A stretch of DNA of 7,830 nucleotides, taken from assembly GCF_034007085.1 (NCBI RefSeq), contig NZ_JAVERO010000104.1, forward strand, positions 1 through 7,830, written 5' to 3'. Made by a program: the position numbers and the translations under genes. Below the pieces are notes generated by a model. That model ran no database searches. It was not told the DNA's origin and saw nothing but the letters and a program-made list of their open reading frames with translations. This stretch comes from Castellaniella sp034007085 (GTDB lineage: Bacteria; Pseudomonadota; Gammaproteobacteria; Burkholderiales; Burkholderiaceae_B). Positions 1-5,948 of the stretch are shown piece after piece (positions within the stretch are counted from its first letter, which is position 1; every line of letters begins with the position of its first letter).

Positions 1-254
1 CCCACCAGTTGTGGCTGCTGTACCTGGGCTACGGGGTGCTGGGGCCTGTGCTGGTGAACTACATCCGCCAATACCAGGTCGACCACGGCGTCCCGCCGGG
101 CCAGTCCTACACCGTCACCATGTACCTGATGGCGGGCCTGCTGGTCGTGGGCTTCATCTGCAATCTGCTGGTCCGCCCGGTTGCCGCGCATCATCACATG
201 GCGGCTGAAACCGATACTGCCCCCCTGGGCGCCAGCCTGGCCCATCAAAAATAG
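1..254 (+). CDS. MFS transporter, OFA (oxalate/formate antiporter-like) family, C-terminal fragment
   Basis: The reading frame is open from the left edge (first whole codon at 3) to TAG at 252-254, so only the last 83 residues are present and the start lies outside the window. Two hydrophobic stretches are visible: one around LWLLYLGYGVLGPVLVNYI and one around TMYLMAGLLVVGFICNLLV. They fit the last two helices of a 12-helix major facilitator permease. They are followed by a short cytoplasmic tail with three consecutive histidines. The pattern of a final helix ending in CNLLVRPV, followed at once by a very small membrane gene, is one I associate with OFA-family carriers, which move small carboxylates such as oxalate, formate or pyruvate across the inner membrane. 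The substrate cannot be read from this fragment. TTG at 9 is not the true start. Family call is fairly sure, substrate unknown. Confidence 0.75.
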   Translation, partial: HQLWLLYLGYGVLGPVLVNYIRQYQVDHGVPPGQSYTVTMYLMAGLLVVGFICNLLVRPVAAHHHMAAETDTAPLGASLAHQK

Positions 255-263
255 GAGCCCGCC

Positions 264-389
264 ATGTCCACGACCACGACCCGCACCCCTTCGCCTGCCC
301 TGATCGTCCTGTTCTGGCTCTATGTCGGCATCCCGCTGGCGCTGGGCATCTGGGAAACCCTGCTCAAGGCCAGCGCCCTGTTCCACTAG
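264..389 (+). CDS. MFS transporter small subunit (41-residue single-helix membrane protein)
   Basis: ATG at 264 opens a 41-codon frame ending in TAG at 387-389. The protein has a polar Ser/Thr-rich start (MSTTTTRTPSPA), one hydrophobic helix of about 20 residues (LIVLFWLYVGIPLALGIWET) and a short end, LLKASALFH. An AGGAG at 253-257 overlaps the stop codon of the upstream permease and lies 6 bases before the ATG, so translation of the two genes is probably coupled. Small proteins with this FWLYVGIPLA.G.W pattern are known to follow OFA-type permeases in Bordetella-like bacteria and are annotated as MFS transporter small subunit. The biochemical role is not established; stabilising or gating the permease is a guess. 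Too short for many gene finders, but ribosome site, hydropathy and context agree. Confidence 0.82.
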   Translation: MSTTTTRTPSPALIVLFWLYVGIPLALGIWETLLKASALFH

Positions 390-400
390 ACCAGAACGCA

Positions 401-425
401 GCAAGCCGCCATCCATGCGGCTTGC
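401..425. terminator. Putative bidirectional terminator hairpin between convergent units
   Basis: A perfect 9-bp inverted repeat, GCAAGCCGC (401-409) and GCGGCTTGC (417-425), with a 7-base loop lies between the small-subunit stop (389) and the corA stop (438), where two converging transcripts end. There is no strong T-run on either side: minus-strand downstream sequence reads TGCGTTCTGG and the plus side is GC-rich. It may therefore be a hairpin that stops transcription weakly or protects 3' ends. Confidence 0.6.
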
Positions 426-437
426 CGCGCCAGGCCC

Positions 438-1445
438 CTACAGCCACTTGATTCGGCGGAATTGCCAATACAGCAGTCCGCAGGCCGCAAACGTGCCCGC
501 CAGCATTGCCGGATAGCCGTAGGTCCAGTTCAGTTCCGGCATATGCTGGAAATTCATGCCGTAGATGCCCGCCACCGCCGTGGGCACCGCCAGGATGGCC
601 GCCCAGGCGGCCAGCTTACGCGTGATGTCGGTCTGCTGCATCTGGCTGATCATCATGCTGGCCTCGAAGGCGAAGACCAGCGCTTCGCGCAGGCCGGCGA
701 TCGATTCGACGATGCGCTGGATCCGGTCCGCGACCTCGTTGAAATACCCCCGGCTGTCGGCATCGATGTTGCGCATGTCCACGCGCCCCAGGCGGCGGCA
801 GATTTCCACCAGGGGCGCAATGGCCGTCTGCATGCGCAGCAGATCCCGCCGCAGACGATACAGGCGGTGGATGTCGGTTTCACGGAAACCGCGCAGCAGA
901 AACTGGTGCTCGACGTTCTCGACCCGGCCTTCCATGTGGTCCAGCGCCTCGATATAGCGATCCGCCAGGAGATCCAGCAACGTAGAGGCAATGTAATCGC
1001 TGCCCCGGGACAGGAAGTCCGGTGATTCGGCCAGCTGGTCGCGCAATGCCCGATACGACCCCTCGGCGCGGCGGCGGATCGTCAGCAGATAGCCCGGCCC
1101 GATCACCAACTGGGTGTCGCCAAAACTCGGGCGATCCTGGGCGATTTCAACCGTCACGACGACCACCAGCGTCAGCTGGTCGTATTCGATGATCTTCGGG
1201 CGCCGGTGCGGAGCGATGATTTCCTCGATTGCGCGGTTTGGCAGGCCCAGACGGCGGCCAACATCGCACACCAGAGCTTCGTCCGGGTCCTTCAGGCCAA
1301 CCCAGAGCAGGCCGGACTCGGTCGCCGCTGGCCCCAGATCCGCCAGTCCGACCTCGCGGCCCGGCTGGCCGGGCGCGTACAGGATGGACGCCACGGCCGA
1401 ACGCCGGAATGCCTCGTCCACAGGGGTGTCATTGGCCGATGTCAT
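438..1445 (-). CDS. corA: CorA family magnesium/cobalt channel
   Basis: Encodes a 335-residue inner-membrane divalent cation channel of the CorA family, which takes up Mg2+ (also Co2+ or Ni2+) as a pentamer. The long N-terminal cytoplasmic part (about 1-275) carries the usual start of the domain (LLWVGLKDPDEA near 46-57) and a long helical stretch rich in Arg and Glu (about 155-272) matching the stalk. Two membrane helices close the protein, about 278-296 and 309-328, with the signature YGMNF at 295-299 (GMN 296-298) at the end of the first, and the periplasmic loop MPELNW before the second. The C-terminus RRIKWL is positively charged, as usual. The GMN motif argues against the ZntB zinc subgroup, where the motif is often altered. 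The ATG at 1445 is 12 bases after the stop of the nucleosidase gene, with only a weak GGGG upstream, so it is probably translated from the same mRNA. Exact ion not readable. Confidence 0.9.
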   Translation of the reverse strand: MTSANDTPVDEAFRRSAVASILYAPGQPGREVGLADLGPAATESGLLWVGLKDPDEALVCDVGRRLGLPNRAIEEIIAPHRRPKIIEYDQLTLVVVVTVEIAQDRPSFGDTQLVIGPGYLLTIRRRAEGSYRALRDQLAESPDFLSRGSDYIASTLLDLLADRYIEALDHMEGRVENVEHQFLLRGFRETDIHRLYRLRRDLLRMQTAIAPLVEICRRLGRVDMRNIDADSRGYFNEVADRIQRIVESIAGLREALVFAFEASMMISQMQQTDITRKLAAWAAILAVPTAVAGIYGMNFQHMPELNWTYGYPAMLAGTFAACGLLYWQFRRIKWL

Positions 1446-1457
1446 GCTGCGCCCCGA

Positions 1458-2459
1458 TCAATCCTGCCAGGCGCGCAGAAAGGCCAGCAAGACCTGCGCG
1501 GCGTTGTCTGCGGCGATCTGCAGAAAGGCGTTCATCTCGTTTTCGCCCGGTCCGCCGCCCGCCAGGTCACTGAGCGAACGAAAGGCGATGAAGGGGACCC
1601 CCGCGCGCCAGGCCACCTGGGCGCAAGCAGCGCTTTCCATGTCCAGCACATTGGCGTGAAAAGTCCGCGCGACATAGCGGCGCAGATCGGCATTGTCCAC
1701 GAATGCCTGGCCGGACACGCCATTGCCGCCGACCACCAGACGGGGGCGCTGGTCCAGGCAGCGGTCCTGACGGTCACAGCCACGCAGGGGGACGGCCTGG
1801 ATGCTGCGCGCCACGGCCAGCATGCGCGAGTCGGCCTCGAACCAGAATTTTTCCTGGATGGCCGTCCCGTCGGCGGGCTGCACACGCACGGCGCGCGGCT
1901 GCATCATGCCGTAAGGCGCGAATTCGAAGCCCCCCTTGGATGCGGGCGCGCGATAGTGCCCCGGCGTGGTTTCCCGCATCATGACCACTTCGAGATACTG
2001 TCCCCAGCGTTCCGGGACACTGACGTCACCGATGCGCAGATCCGGATTCACGCCACCCGCAATGCCGCTGAAGATCAAGTGCGTGACGTGGAACCGGTCG
2101 AACAGCAATTGCGTGTTCATGGCCGCATTGACCATGCTGATGCCGCTGAGCGACAGCACGACGGCCCGGCCTTCGAGCAGGCCGGTGGTGAATTCGACCC
2201 CCTGGATCGTGGCGGTCTGCGGATTCTGCAGGCGGGCACGCAGCAGTTCCAGTTCCGGCGCGAAGGCGGACATGATGGCCAGGCGCGGGGTTTCGTCCAC
2301 CCGACCGGCACGCTGCGCAGCTGCCGGAACGGCCGACGGGCCTGTGGCCGCCGGACCGGCAAGCGCCACTGCCGGCAGACCCGGCCCGCCGCCGGACCAG
2401 AACAGCACGATCGCAATCAGAATGGCGGCACGGCGCCATGCGCAACGACACGCGGTCAT
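1458..2459 (-). CDS. Exported MTA/SAH nucleosidase-like protein (PNP/UDP phosphorylase superfamily)
   Basis: A 333-residue protein with an apparent Sec signal peptide: basic start (RCAWRR), hydrophobic AAILIAIVLFW (11-21), and a possible cleavage site after VALA (31-34). Residues about 59-332 align by eye with 5'-methylthioadenosine/S-adenosylhomocysteine nucleosidase, which splits adenine from MTA or SAH. The three catalytic positions of the E. coli enzyme (Glu12, Glu174, Asp197) correspond to E69 (in FAPELELL), E275 (in LDMESAA) and D298 (in RSLSDLAGG). The core SGIAGGVNPDLRIGDV (131-146) and VSGQAF (248-253) are also present. It is longer than the roughly 230-residue cytosolic enzyme because of the leader and about 40 extra residues within 155-245, which hold two cysteines (C228, C234) that could pair in the periplasm. 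ATG overlaps the rmuC stop (ATGA), with AGGAG about 9 bases upstream. The true substrate may be another purine nucleoside; family sure, substrate not. Confidence 0.82.
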   Translation of the reverse strand: MTACRCAWRRAAILIAIVLFWSGGGPGLPAVALAGPAATGPSAVPAAAQRAGRVDETPRLAIMSAFAPELELLRARLQNPQTATIQGVEFTTGLLEGRAVVLSLSGISMVNAAMNTQLLFDRFHVTHLIFSGIAGGVNPDLRIGDVSVPERWGQYLEVVMMRETTPGHYRAPASKGGFEFAPYGMMQPRAVRVQPADGTAIQEKFWFEADSRMLAVARSIQAVPLRGCDRQDRCLDQRPRLVVGGNGVSGQAFVDNADLRRYVARTFHANVLDMESAACAQVAWRAGVPFIAFRSLSDLAGGGPGENEMNAFLQIAADNAAQVLLAFLRAWQD

Positions 2460-3850
2460 GGATTCGACTCCTGTGAAGAAACGGACGCATCGGCCCCAGG
2501 CACGATACCGTCCAGCCGCTGGACTTCGAAATCCGCATGCAAGGGTTCCAGCGGCGGCAGCGGCCGGCCCGCCTTGGCCGACAGTTCGGCAAAACGGCCT
2601 GCCTTGCCGTACAGACCCCGCTGGCCCGTCACGGCCGTGACCGTGCTGTTGTAGTGCGTGGCCGCCACCCCCAGGGCATGGCCCAGCTTCTGCAACCGGT
2701 CCGCCACCACCTCGACCTGTCGGTACAAACCGCCCGCCTGCTCACCGAGCGCCCGCGCCTGTTCATTGCTGCGCGCCAGCATCCACAGCGAAGCCACTGT
2801 CCGCAGCACGGGCATCAGCGTGGTATGGGACACCAGGACGACATTGTGGCGATAGCCATGGTCGAACAGATCCCGATCCTGCTGCATGGCCTGGATGTAG
2901 GCGGGTTCGATCGGCATGTACATCAGCACGAAGCCCGGACTCTTCATCCCGATCAGGCTGCTGTAGTCCTTGCGAGCCAGATCGTCGATATGGTGACGCA
3001 CGGCGCGCGCATGCGCGGCCAGCGCGGCGTCCCGATCCTCGGGCGTGGCAGCCGCCACGGCCCGGTCATAGTCCACCAGAGACACCTTGCTGTCGATGAT
3101 CAGATGCTTGCCGTCCGGCAGCCGGACGACGAAATCCGGTTGACGCCGGCTGCCCGCCTCGTCCCGGAAAGACGCCTGGGCCTGATAATGATCCCCCTCG
3201 ATCAGCCCTGCCAGCTGCAGGCTGCGTTCCAGCAGGACCTCGCCCCAATTGCCGGTGGCCTTCTTGTCACCCTTCAGGGCCGTGGCCAGGGACTGGGCTT
3301 CATCACTCATTTTCAGCCCCACGTCCAGCACACGACGGATTTCCGCGTCCAACCGCGCCTGCCCGCGAACCGAGGCATCGTGGATTTCATTGACGCGCCG
3401 CTGGAAACCCTCGATCTGCTCACGAAAGGGCCGCAGCAGGCCATCGATCGTGTCATGGCTGGCGCGCGACAGGCCCTGGCTTTTTTCTTCCAGCACCTGA
3501 ACGGCCAGATGCTGGAATTCTGTCCGCAGGGATGCACGCGACTGCTCGAACGCCTGGCGCAGGTCCTCGAACGCCGCTAGTTTTTCCTGGTGGGCAGCCT
3601 GCAGCCGGGCCAGTTCCAACTGACCGTCCTGCGCCCGGATCCGCCAGTCCTCCAGCGCCTGGGCCTGGGCCTGGGCATCCTGTTCGAGCCGTGCGAGCCG
3701 ATCCTGAAGCTGATCAGCACGGCCCGCCTGGCGGGCGGCCTCGGCCGCCTGGCCCAACAGCCGTCGCCGCGCCGGCCAGGCGCCGGCCACAGCGCCGACC
3801 AGAAAGGCCAGCGCCAGCGCTACCAGGGTTTCCGGGGGAAACGGGATCAC
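2456..3850 (-). CDS. rmuC: DNA recombination protein RmuC
   Basis: A 464-residue protein of the RmuC family, known for limiting inversions at short inverted repeats and carrying a predicted restriction-endonuclease-like fold. An N-terminal membrane helix (about 7-24) ends in ARRR, followed by an Ala/Gln/Glu-rich coiled coil (about 33-125). The conserved domain spans roughly 130-425: GNWGEVLLER (200-209), a PD-(D/E)xK-like set in which P238-D239 precedes IDSK (D253, K255), then VLMYMPIEPAYIQA (308-321) and LVSHTTLMPVLRTVASLW (339-356), both typical of the family. Length fits other RmuC proteins (about 450-510). The start is GTG at 3850, chosen because AGGA lies 8 bases upstream and the membrane helix begins right after; the only nearby ATG (3870) is out of frame. 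It is the first gene of the probable rmuC-nucleosidase-corA operon, overlapping the next gene by 4 bp. Confidence 0.93.
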   Translation of the reverse strand: MIPFPPETLVALALAFLVGAVAGAWPARRRLLGQAAEAARQAGRADQLQDRLARLEQDAQAQAQALEDWRIRAQDGQLELARLQAAHQEKLAAFEDLRQAFEQSRASLRTEFQHLAVQVLEEKSQGLSRASHDTIDGLLRPFREQIEGFQRRVNEIHDASVRGQARLDAEIRRVLDVGLKMSDEAQSLATALKGDKKATGNWGEVLLERSLQLAGLIEGDHYQAQASFRDEAGSRRQPDFVVRLPDGKHLIIDSKVSLVDYDRAVAAATPEDRDAALAAHARAVRHHIDDLARKDYSSLIGMKSPGFVLMYMPIEPAYIQAMQQDRDLFDHGYRHNVVLVSHTTLMPVLRTVASLWMLARSNEQARALGEQAGGLYRQVEVVADRLQKLGHALGVAATHYNSTVTAVTGQRGLYGKAGRFAELSAKAGRPLPPLEPLHADFEVQRLDGIVPGADASVSSQESNP

Positions 3851-3967
3851 GATGCCGTCCTATGCTGCATGAAGAATCCCGACATCATCGCACAAGCCAG
3901 AAGGCCCTGGGGCCGCGTACCCGTGCAGCCGCAATCCTCCGGCGCACATGCACATGCGCACCCGGAA
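3851..3967 (-). promoter_or_regulatory. Intergenic region presumed to carry the rmuC operon promoter
   Basis: A 117-bp gap between the regulator stop (3968) and the rmuC GTG start. The only clear elements are the rmuC ribosome site (TAGGACGG just upstream of the GTG) and the hairpin at 3938-3966 next to the regulator stop. I could not identify convincing -35 and -10 boxes. A promoter here is inferred from the gene order, since both flanking genes are on the minus strand and read-through is also possible. Confidence 0.35.
3938..3966 (-). terminator. Imperfect hairpin directly after the LysR-type gene
   Basis: On the minus strand, two bases past the regulator stop region, arms TCCGG and CGCA pair with TGCG and CCGGA, with a 3-base bulge (GTG) and an 8-base loop (TGTGCATG). 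No T-tract follows, so this is at best a weak or factor-dependent terminator or a 3'-end stabilising stem. The alternating CATG/CACA sequence might also make such a fold by chance. Confidence 0.3.
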
Positions 3968-4939
3968 TCAAGCCGACGGCAGCATCCCGGACTGGCGCGA
4001 CATGCTCTGGTGCAGGCCGCTGGGGTCCGTGTCGGCGTAGTGCAGGACGCTGTTCTGGACATGCCGATGCAAGCCCTGGATCAAGCGCAGGGCGCCATCC
4101 GGCAGTTCGTGCGTCGCTTGCGAAACGACACCAACCATATAGGGGACCACAGTCTCGATCGGTCGCAACACGACGTCATCGAGCTGCACCCCCCGGATCG
4201 AGAACGGATCGATCAACGCCACGCCCAGGCCCTGCCGCACCAGGGACAGCGCCGTCTGCTGGCTGCCGACTTCGATATGGCGCCGGGTTTCGCCCGCCGT
4301 GGCCTGGACCAGGCTGCTGGTCAGGTGATAGCGCATGCGATAGCGATTGAGCAAGGTGATGACATCCGTGTCGTGAATATCCCCAAGCCGAACCGTATCC
4401 CGGGACACCAGCGGGTGCGCAGCCGGCAGTGCCAGCAGACAGGGTGCGTGGCCGCACCAGTGCACACGCACCGCCTCGGTGTCGATCGGCAGATTGATGA
4501 ACGCGAAATCAGCCCGGCTGTCCACAATCGCACTGGTGGGGGCTTCGTGGACGACTTCCTCGATGATGAGCTTCTGGCGAAAGACTGGGCTGAAACGATC
4601 CATCCGAGCCACGGCCTCGGGCAGCAAGCTGCGGGCCAGGTCGGCAGACGCCAGGATCCGCAGTGGACGGACCTGCCCGTTGCGCATGCCCCGGGCGCGG
4701 GCTTCCAGCTGATGCAGATCGGCCAGGATACCGCGTACGTCCCGGTAGAATTCTGCGCCTTGCTCGGTCAGGGTGATCGCAGGCCGGGTGCGCGCAAACA
4801 GCATGAAACCCAGTTCAGCTTCCAGATCGCTGATCTGGCGGCTGACGACCGGCTGTGAGCGGCCCAGCATGCGGCCCGCTGCCGTGACGCTGCCGCTGGT
4901 CACGATGGCATTCAGGGCCTCGAGTTGGCGTATTTCCAT
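3968..4939 (-). CDS. LysR-type transcriptional regulator
   Basis: A 323-residue LysR-type regulator. The N-terminal winged helix-turn-helix spans about 1-60: MEIRQLEALNAIVTSGSVTAA, the recognition helix around SQPVVSRQISDLE (28-40), then ELGFMLFAR and the wing with TLTEQG (56-61). A linker helix (about 64-88) leads to the two-lobed effector-binding domain (about 92-300), in which LRILASADLARSLLP, LLALPAAHPLV and SLVRQGLGVALIDPF are typical. The start at 4939 is chosen because MEIRQLEAL is the usual beginning of the family; an in-frame ATG at 4969 would add 10 residues (MRAEGLASHA), and the purine-rich AGAGGGA between the two leaves the choice open. No divergent gene adjoins it: panB upstream is on the same strand, so the usual LysR rule for guessing the target does not apply. 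Effector and regulon unknown; panB, the rmuC operon or a distant transporter are all possible. Confidence 0.88.
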   Translation of the reverse strand: MEIRQLEALNAIVTSGSVTAAGRMLGRSQPVVSRQISDLEAELGFMLFARTRPAITLTEQGAEFYRDVRGILADLHQLEARARGMRNGQVRPLRILASADLARSLLPEAVARMDRFSPVFRQKLIIEEVVHEAPTSAIVDSRADFAFINLPIDTEAVRVHWCGHAPCLLALPAAHPLVSRDTVRLGDIHDTDVITLLNRYRMRYHLTSSLVQATAGETRRHIEVGSQQTALSLVRQGLGVALIDPFSIRGVQLDDVVLRPIETVVPYMVGVVSQATHELPDGALRLIQGLHRHVQNSVLHYADTDPSGLHQSMSRQSGMLPSA

Positions 4940-5015
4940 GGCATGCGATGCAAGTCCCTCTGCCCGCATCAAGAAATCGCCTGGACCAGCCAGCGCCAGC
5001 CCAGGCAGAATCGCT

Positions 5016-5039
5016 AAAAAACTGTTAACACATGTTAAC
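5016..5039 (-). terminator. Palindrome plus T-tract at the panB stop: terminator and/or operator
   Basis: GTTAAC (5024-5029), a 4-base spacer and GTTAAC (5034-5039) form a dyad that overlaps the panB TAA (5035-5037). On the minus strand it is followed by AGTTTTTTAG (a run of six T), the layout of a short intrinsic terminator for panB, although the 6-bp stem is AT-rich and weak. The same AT-rich block lies 85-100 bases upstream of the LysR-type start, where such regulators often bind their own promoter, so an operator is an equally fair reading. Confidence 0.45.
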
Positions 5040-5862
5040 TCTGAGAGCGCACGCCAAAACAATGAGCAAGTGTGGGAAAGCGCCCTTCTCGCACAGATTG
5101 TGCGTAGTCCTGGGCCGCCTCCCGGATCAGCTGCCCCGCATCGGCGAATCGCTGGGCGAATTTCGGAATCCGGTCGCCGCTCAGACCCAGGATGTCCTCG
5201 GTCACCAGAATCTGCCCATCGCACGCGGGCGAGGCCCCGATGCCGATCGTGGGAATCGACAGCGCCGCCGTGATTTCACGCCCCAGAGGCTCGCTGATGC
5301 CTTCCAGGACCACGCCGAACGCGCCGGCCTGGGCATGGGCCTGGGCATCCTCCAGGATGCGGCGGGCGGCGGCATCCGTCATGCCCTGGGCCTTGAATCC
5401 CCCCATGGTGTTGACGTATTGAGGCATGAGCCCGACGTGGGCCAGCACCGGGATGCCGCGATCCACCAAAAAACGAGTCGTCTCGACCAGGGGCAGGCCG
5501 CCTTCGAGCTTGACGCCGGACGCGCCACTGGACGCCAGCAGGGATGCCGCATTGGCAAACGCCTGGGCCGGGGACTGCTGATAGCTGCCAAACGGCATGT
5601 CCACGATCACACAGGCATGCCGGGTAGCCCGGACCACCGCAGCGGCGTGCGCGGCCATCGTGTCCACCGTGATCGACAGGGTATCGGGCAATGCATAGCC
5701 GACCATGGCCGTGGAATCCCCCACCAGCAGCATGTCCACAGCCTCGTCCAGCATGCGGGCAATCGGTGCGATATAGGCGGTCAGCGCCGCGATCTTGCGT
5801 TCCCCCTTGCATGCGATGAGCTGGGGCACCGTGACGCGCTGCGCCTGACTATGTACACTCAT
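5035..5862 (-). CDS. panB: 3-methyl-2-oxobutanoate hydroxymethyltransferase (ketopantoate hydroxymethyltransferase)
   Basis: A 275-residue cytosolic enzyme that transfers a hydroxymethyl group from 5,10-methylene-tetrahydrofolate to 3-methyl-2-oxobutanoate, the first committed step to pantothenate and coenzyme A. By eye the E. coli active-site residues are all kept: the metal ligands D49 (in LLVGDS) and D88 (in IVDMPF) and E120 (in KLEGG), H142 (in LAHVGL) and the catalytic glutamate E187 (in VVLEGI). IPTIGIGASPACDGQIL (203-219) and IPKFAQRF (232-239) are also typical. Variations such as GDSTAMVGYALPDTLSITV where many PanBs read GDSLGMVLQG make it a somewhat divergent member, so a second panB copy is possible. 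ATG at 5862 has GGAG 8 bases upstream and gives the usual length; an in-frame ATG at 5967 would add 35 unlikely residues and run into the divergent gene. panC is not adjacent. Confidence 0.9.
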   Translation of the reverse strand: MSVHSQAQRVTVPQLIACKGERKIAALTAYIAPIARMLDEAVDMLLVGDSTAMVGYALPDTLSITVDTMAAHAAAVVRATRHACVIVDMPFGSYQQSPAQAFANAASLLASSGASGVKLEGGLPLVETTRFLVDRGIPVLAHVGLMPQYVNTMGGFKAQGMTDAAARRILEDAQAHAQAGAFGVVLEGISEPLGREITAALSIPTIGIGASPACDGQILVTEDILGLSGDRIPKFAQRFADAGQLIREAAQDYAQSVREGRFPTLAHCFGVRSQS

Positions 5863-5948
5863 TTGATTGACTCCAAAGACTTGTTGATCGCTGGCCGACT
5901 GCCGGCCAGATCCGTCGCGGCCAGGCGCCGCCTCTACCGGAGACCCGC
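5863..5948. promoter_or_regulatory. Divergent promoter region between panB and the aldo/keto reductase
   Basis: The two genes start 86 bp apart on opposite strands, so at least one promoter each should lie here or just inside the neighbouring gene. Both ribosome sites are visible (GGAG before panB on the minus strand, CCGGAGACC before the reductase on the plus strand). A 7-bp inverted repeat, CTGGCCG (5891-5897) and CGGCCAG (5903-5909) with a 5-base spacer, sits near the middle and could be an operator. No clear -35/-10 pair was found for either direction. Confidence 0.5.

Noticed and set aside
1206..2654. 482-codon plus-strand open frame opposite corA, the nucleosidase and rmuC
   Set aside because: It lies antisense to genes with clear family motifs, spans three of them, and its translation is rich in Arg, His and Gln with no domain. 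GC-rich DNA commonly leaves such frames open.
2537..3580. 347-codon plus-strand open frame opposite rmuC
   Set aside because: Fully antisense to rmuC, whose conserved motifs run the whole length; the translation has no domain.
3655..3690. Short tandem GCCTGG-type repeats in rmuC (and a similar one near 5325-5350 in panB)
   Set aside because: They encode Ala/Gln-rich helix (coiled coil in RmuC) within conserved reading frames, so codon bias explains them.
3590..4858. 422-codon plus-strand open frame opposite rmuC and the LysR-type gene
   Set aside because: It crosses two real genes and the gap between them, has no recognisable motif, and reads like an antisense shadow.
4940..5224. N-terminal extension of the LysR-type frame up to 5224
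   Set aside because: The added 95 residues overlap panB and look like random GC-rich translation; the family normally starts at MEIRQLEAL or very close.
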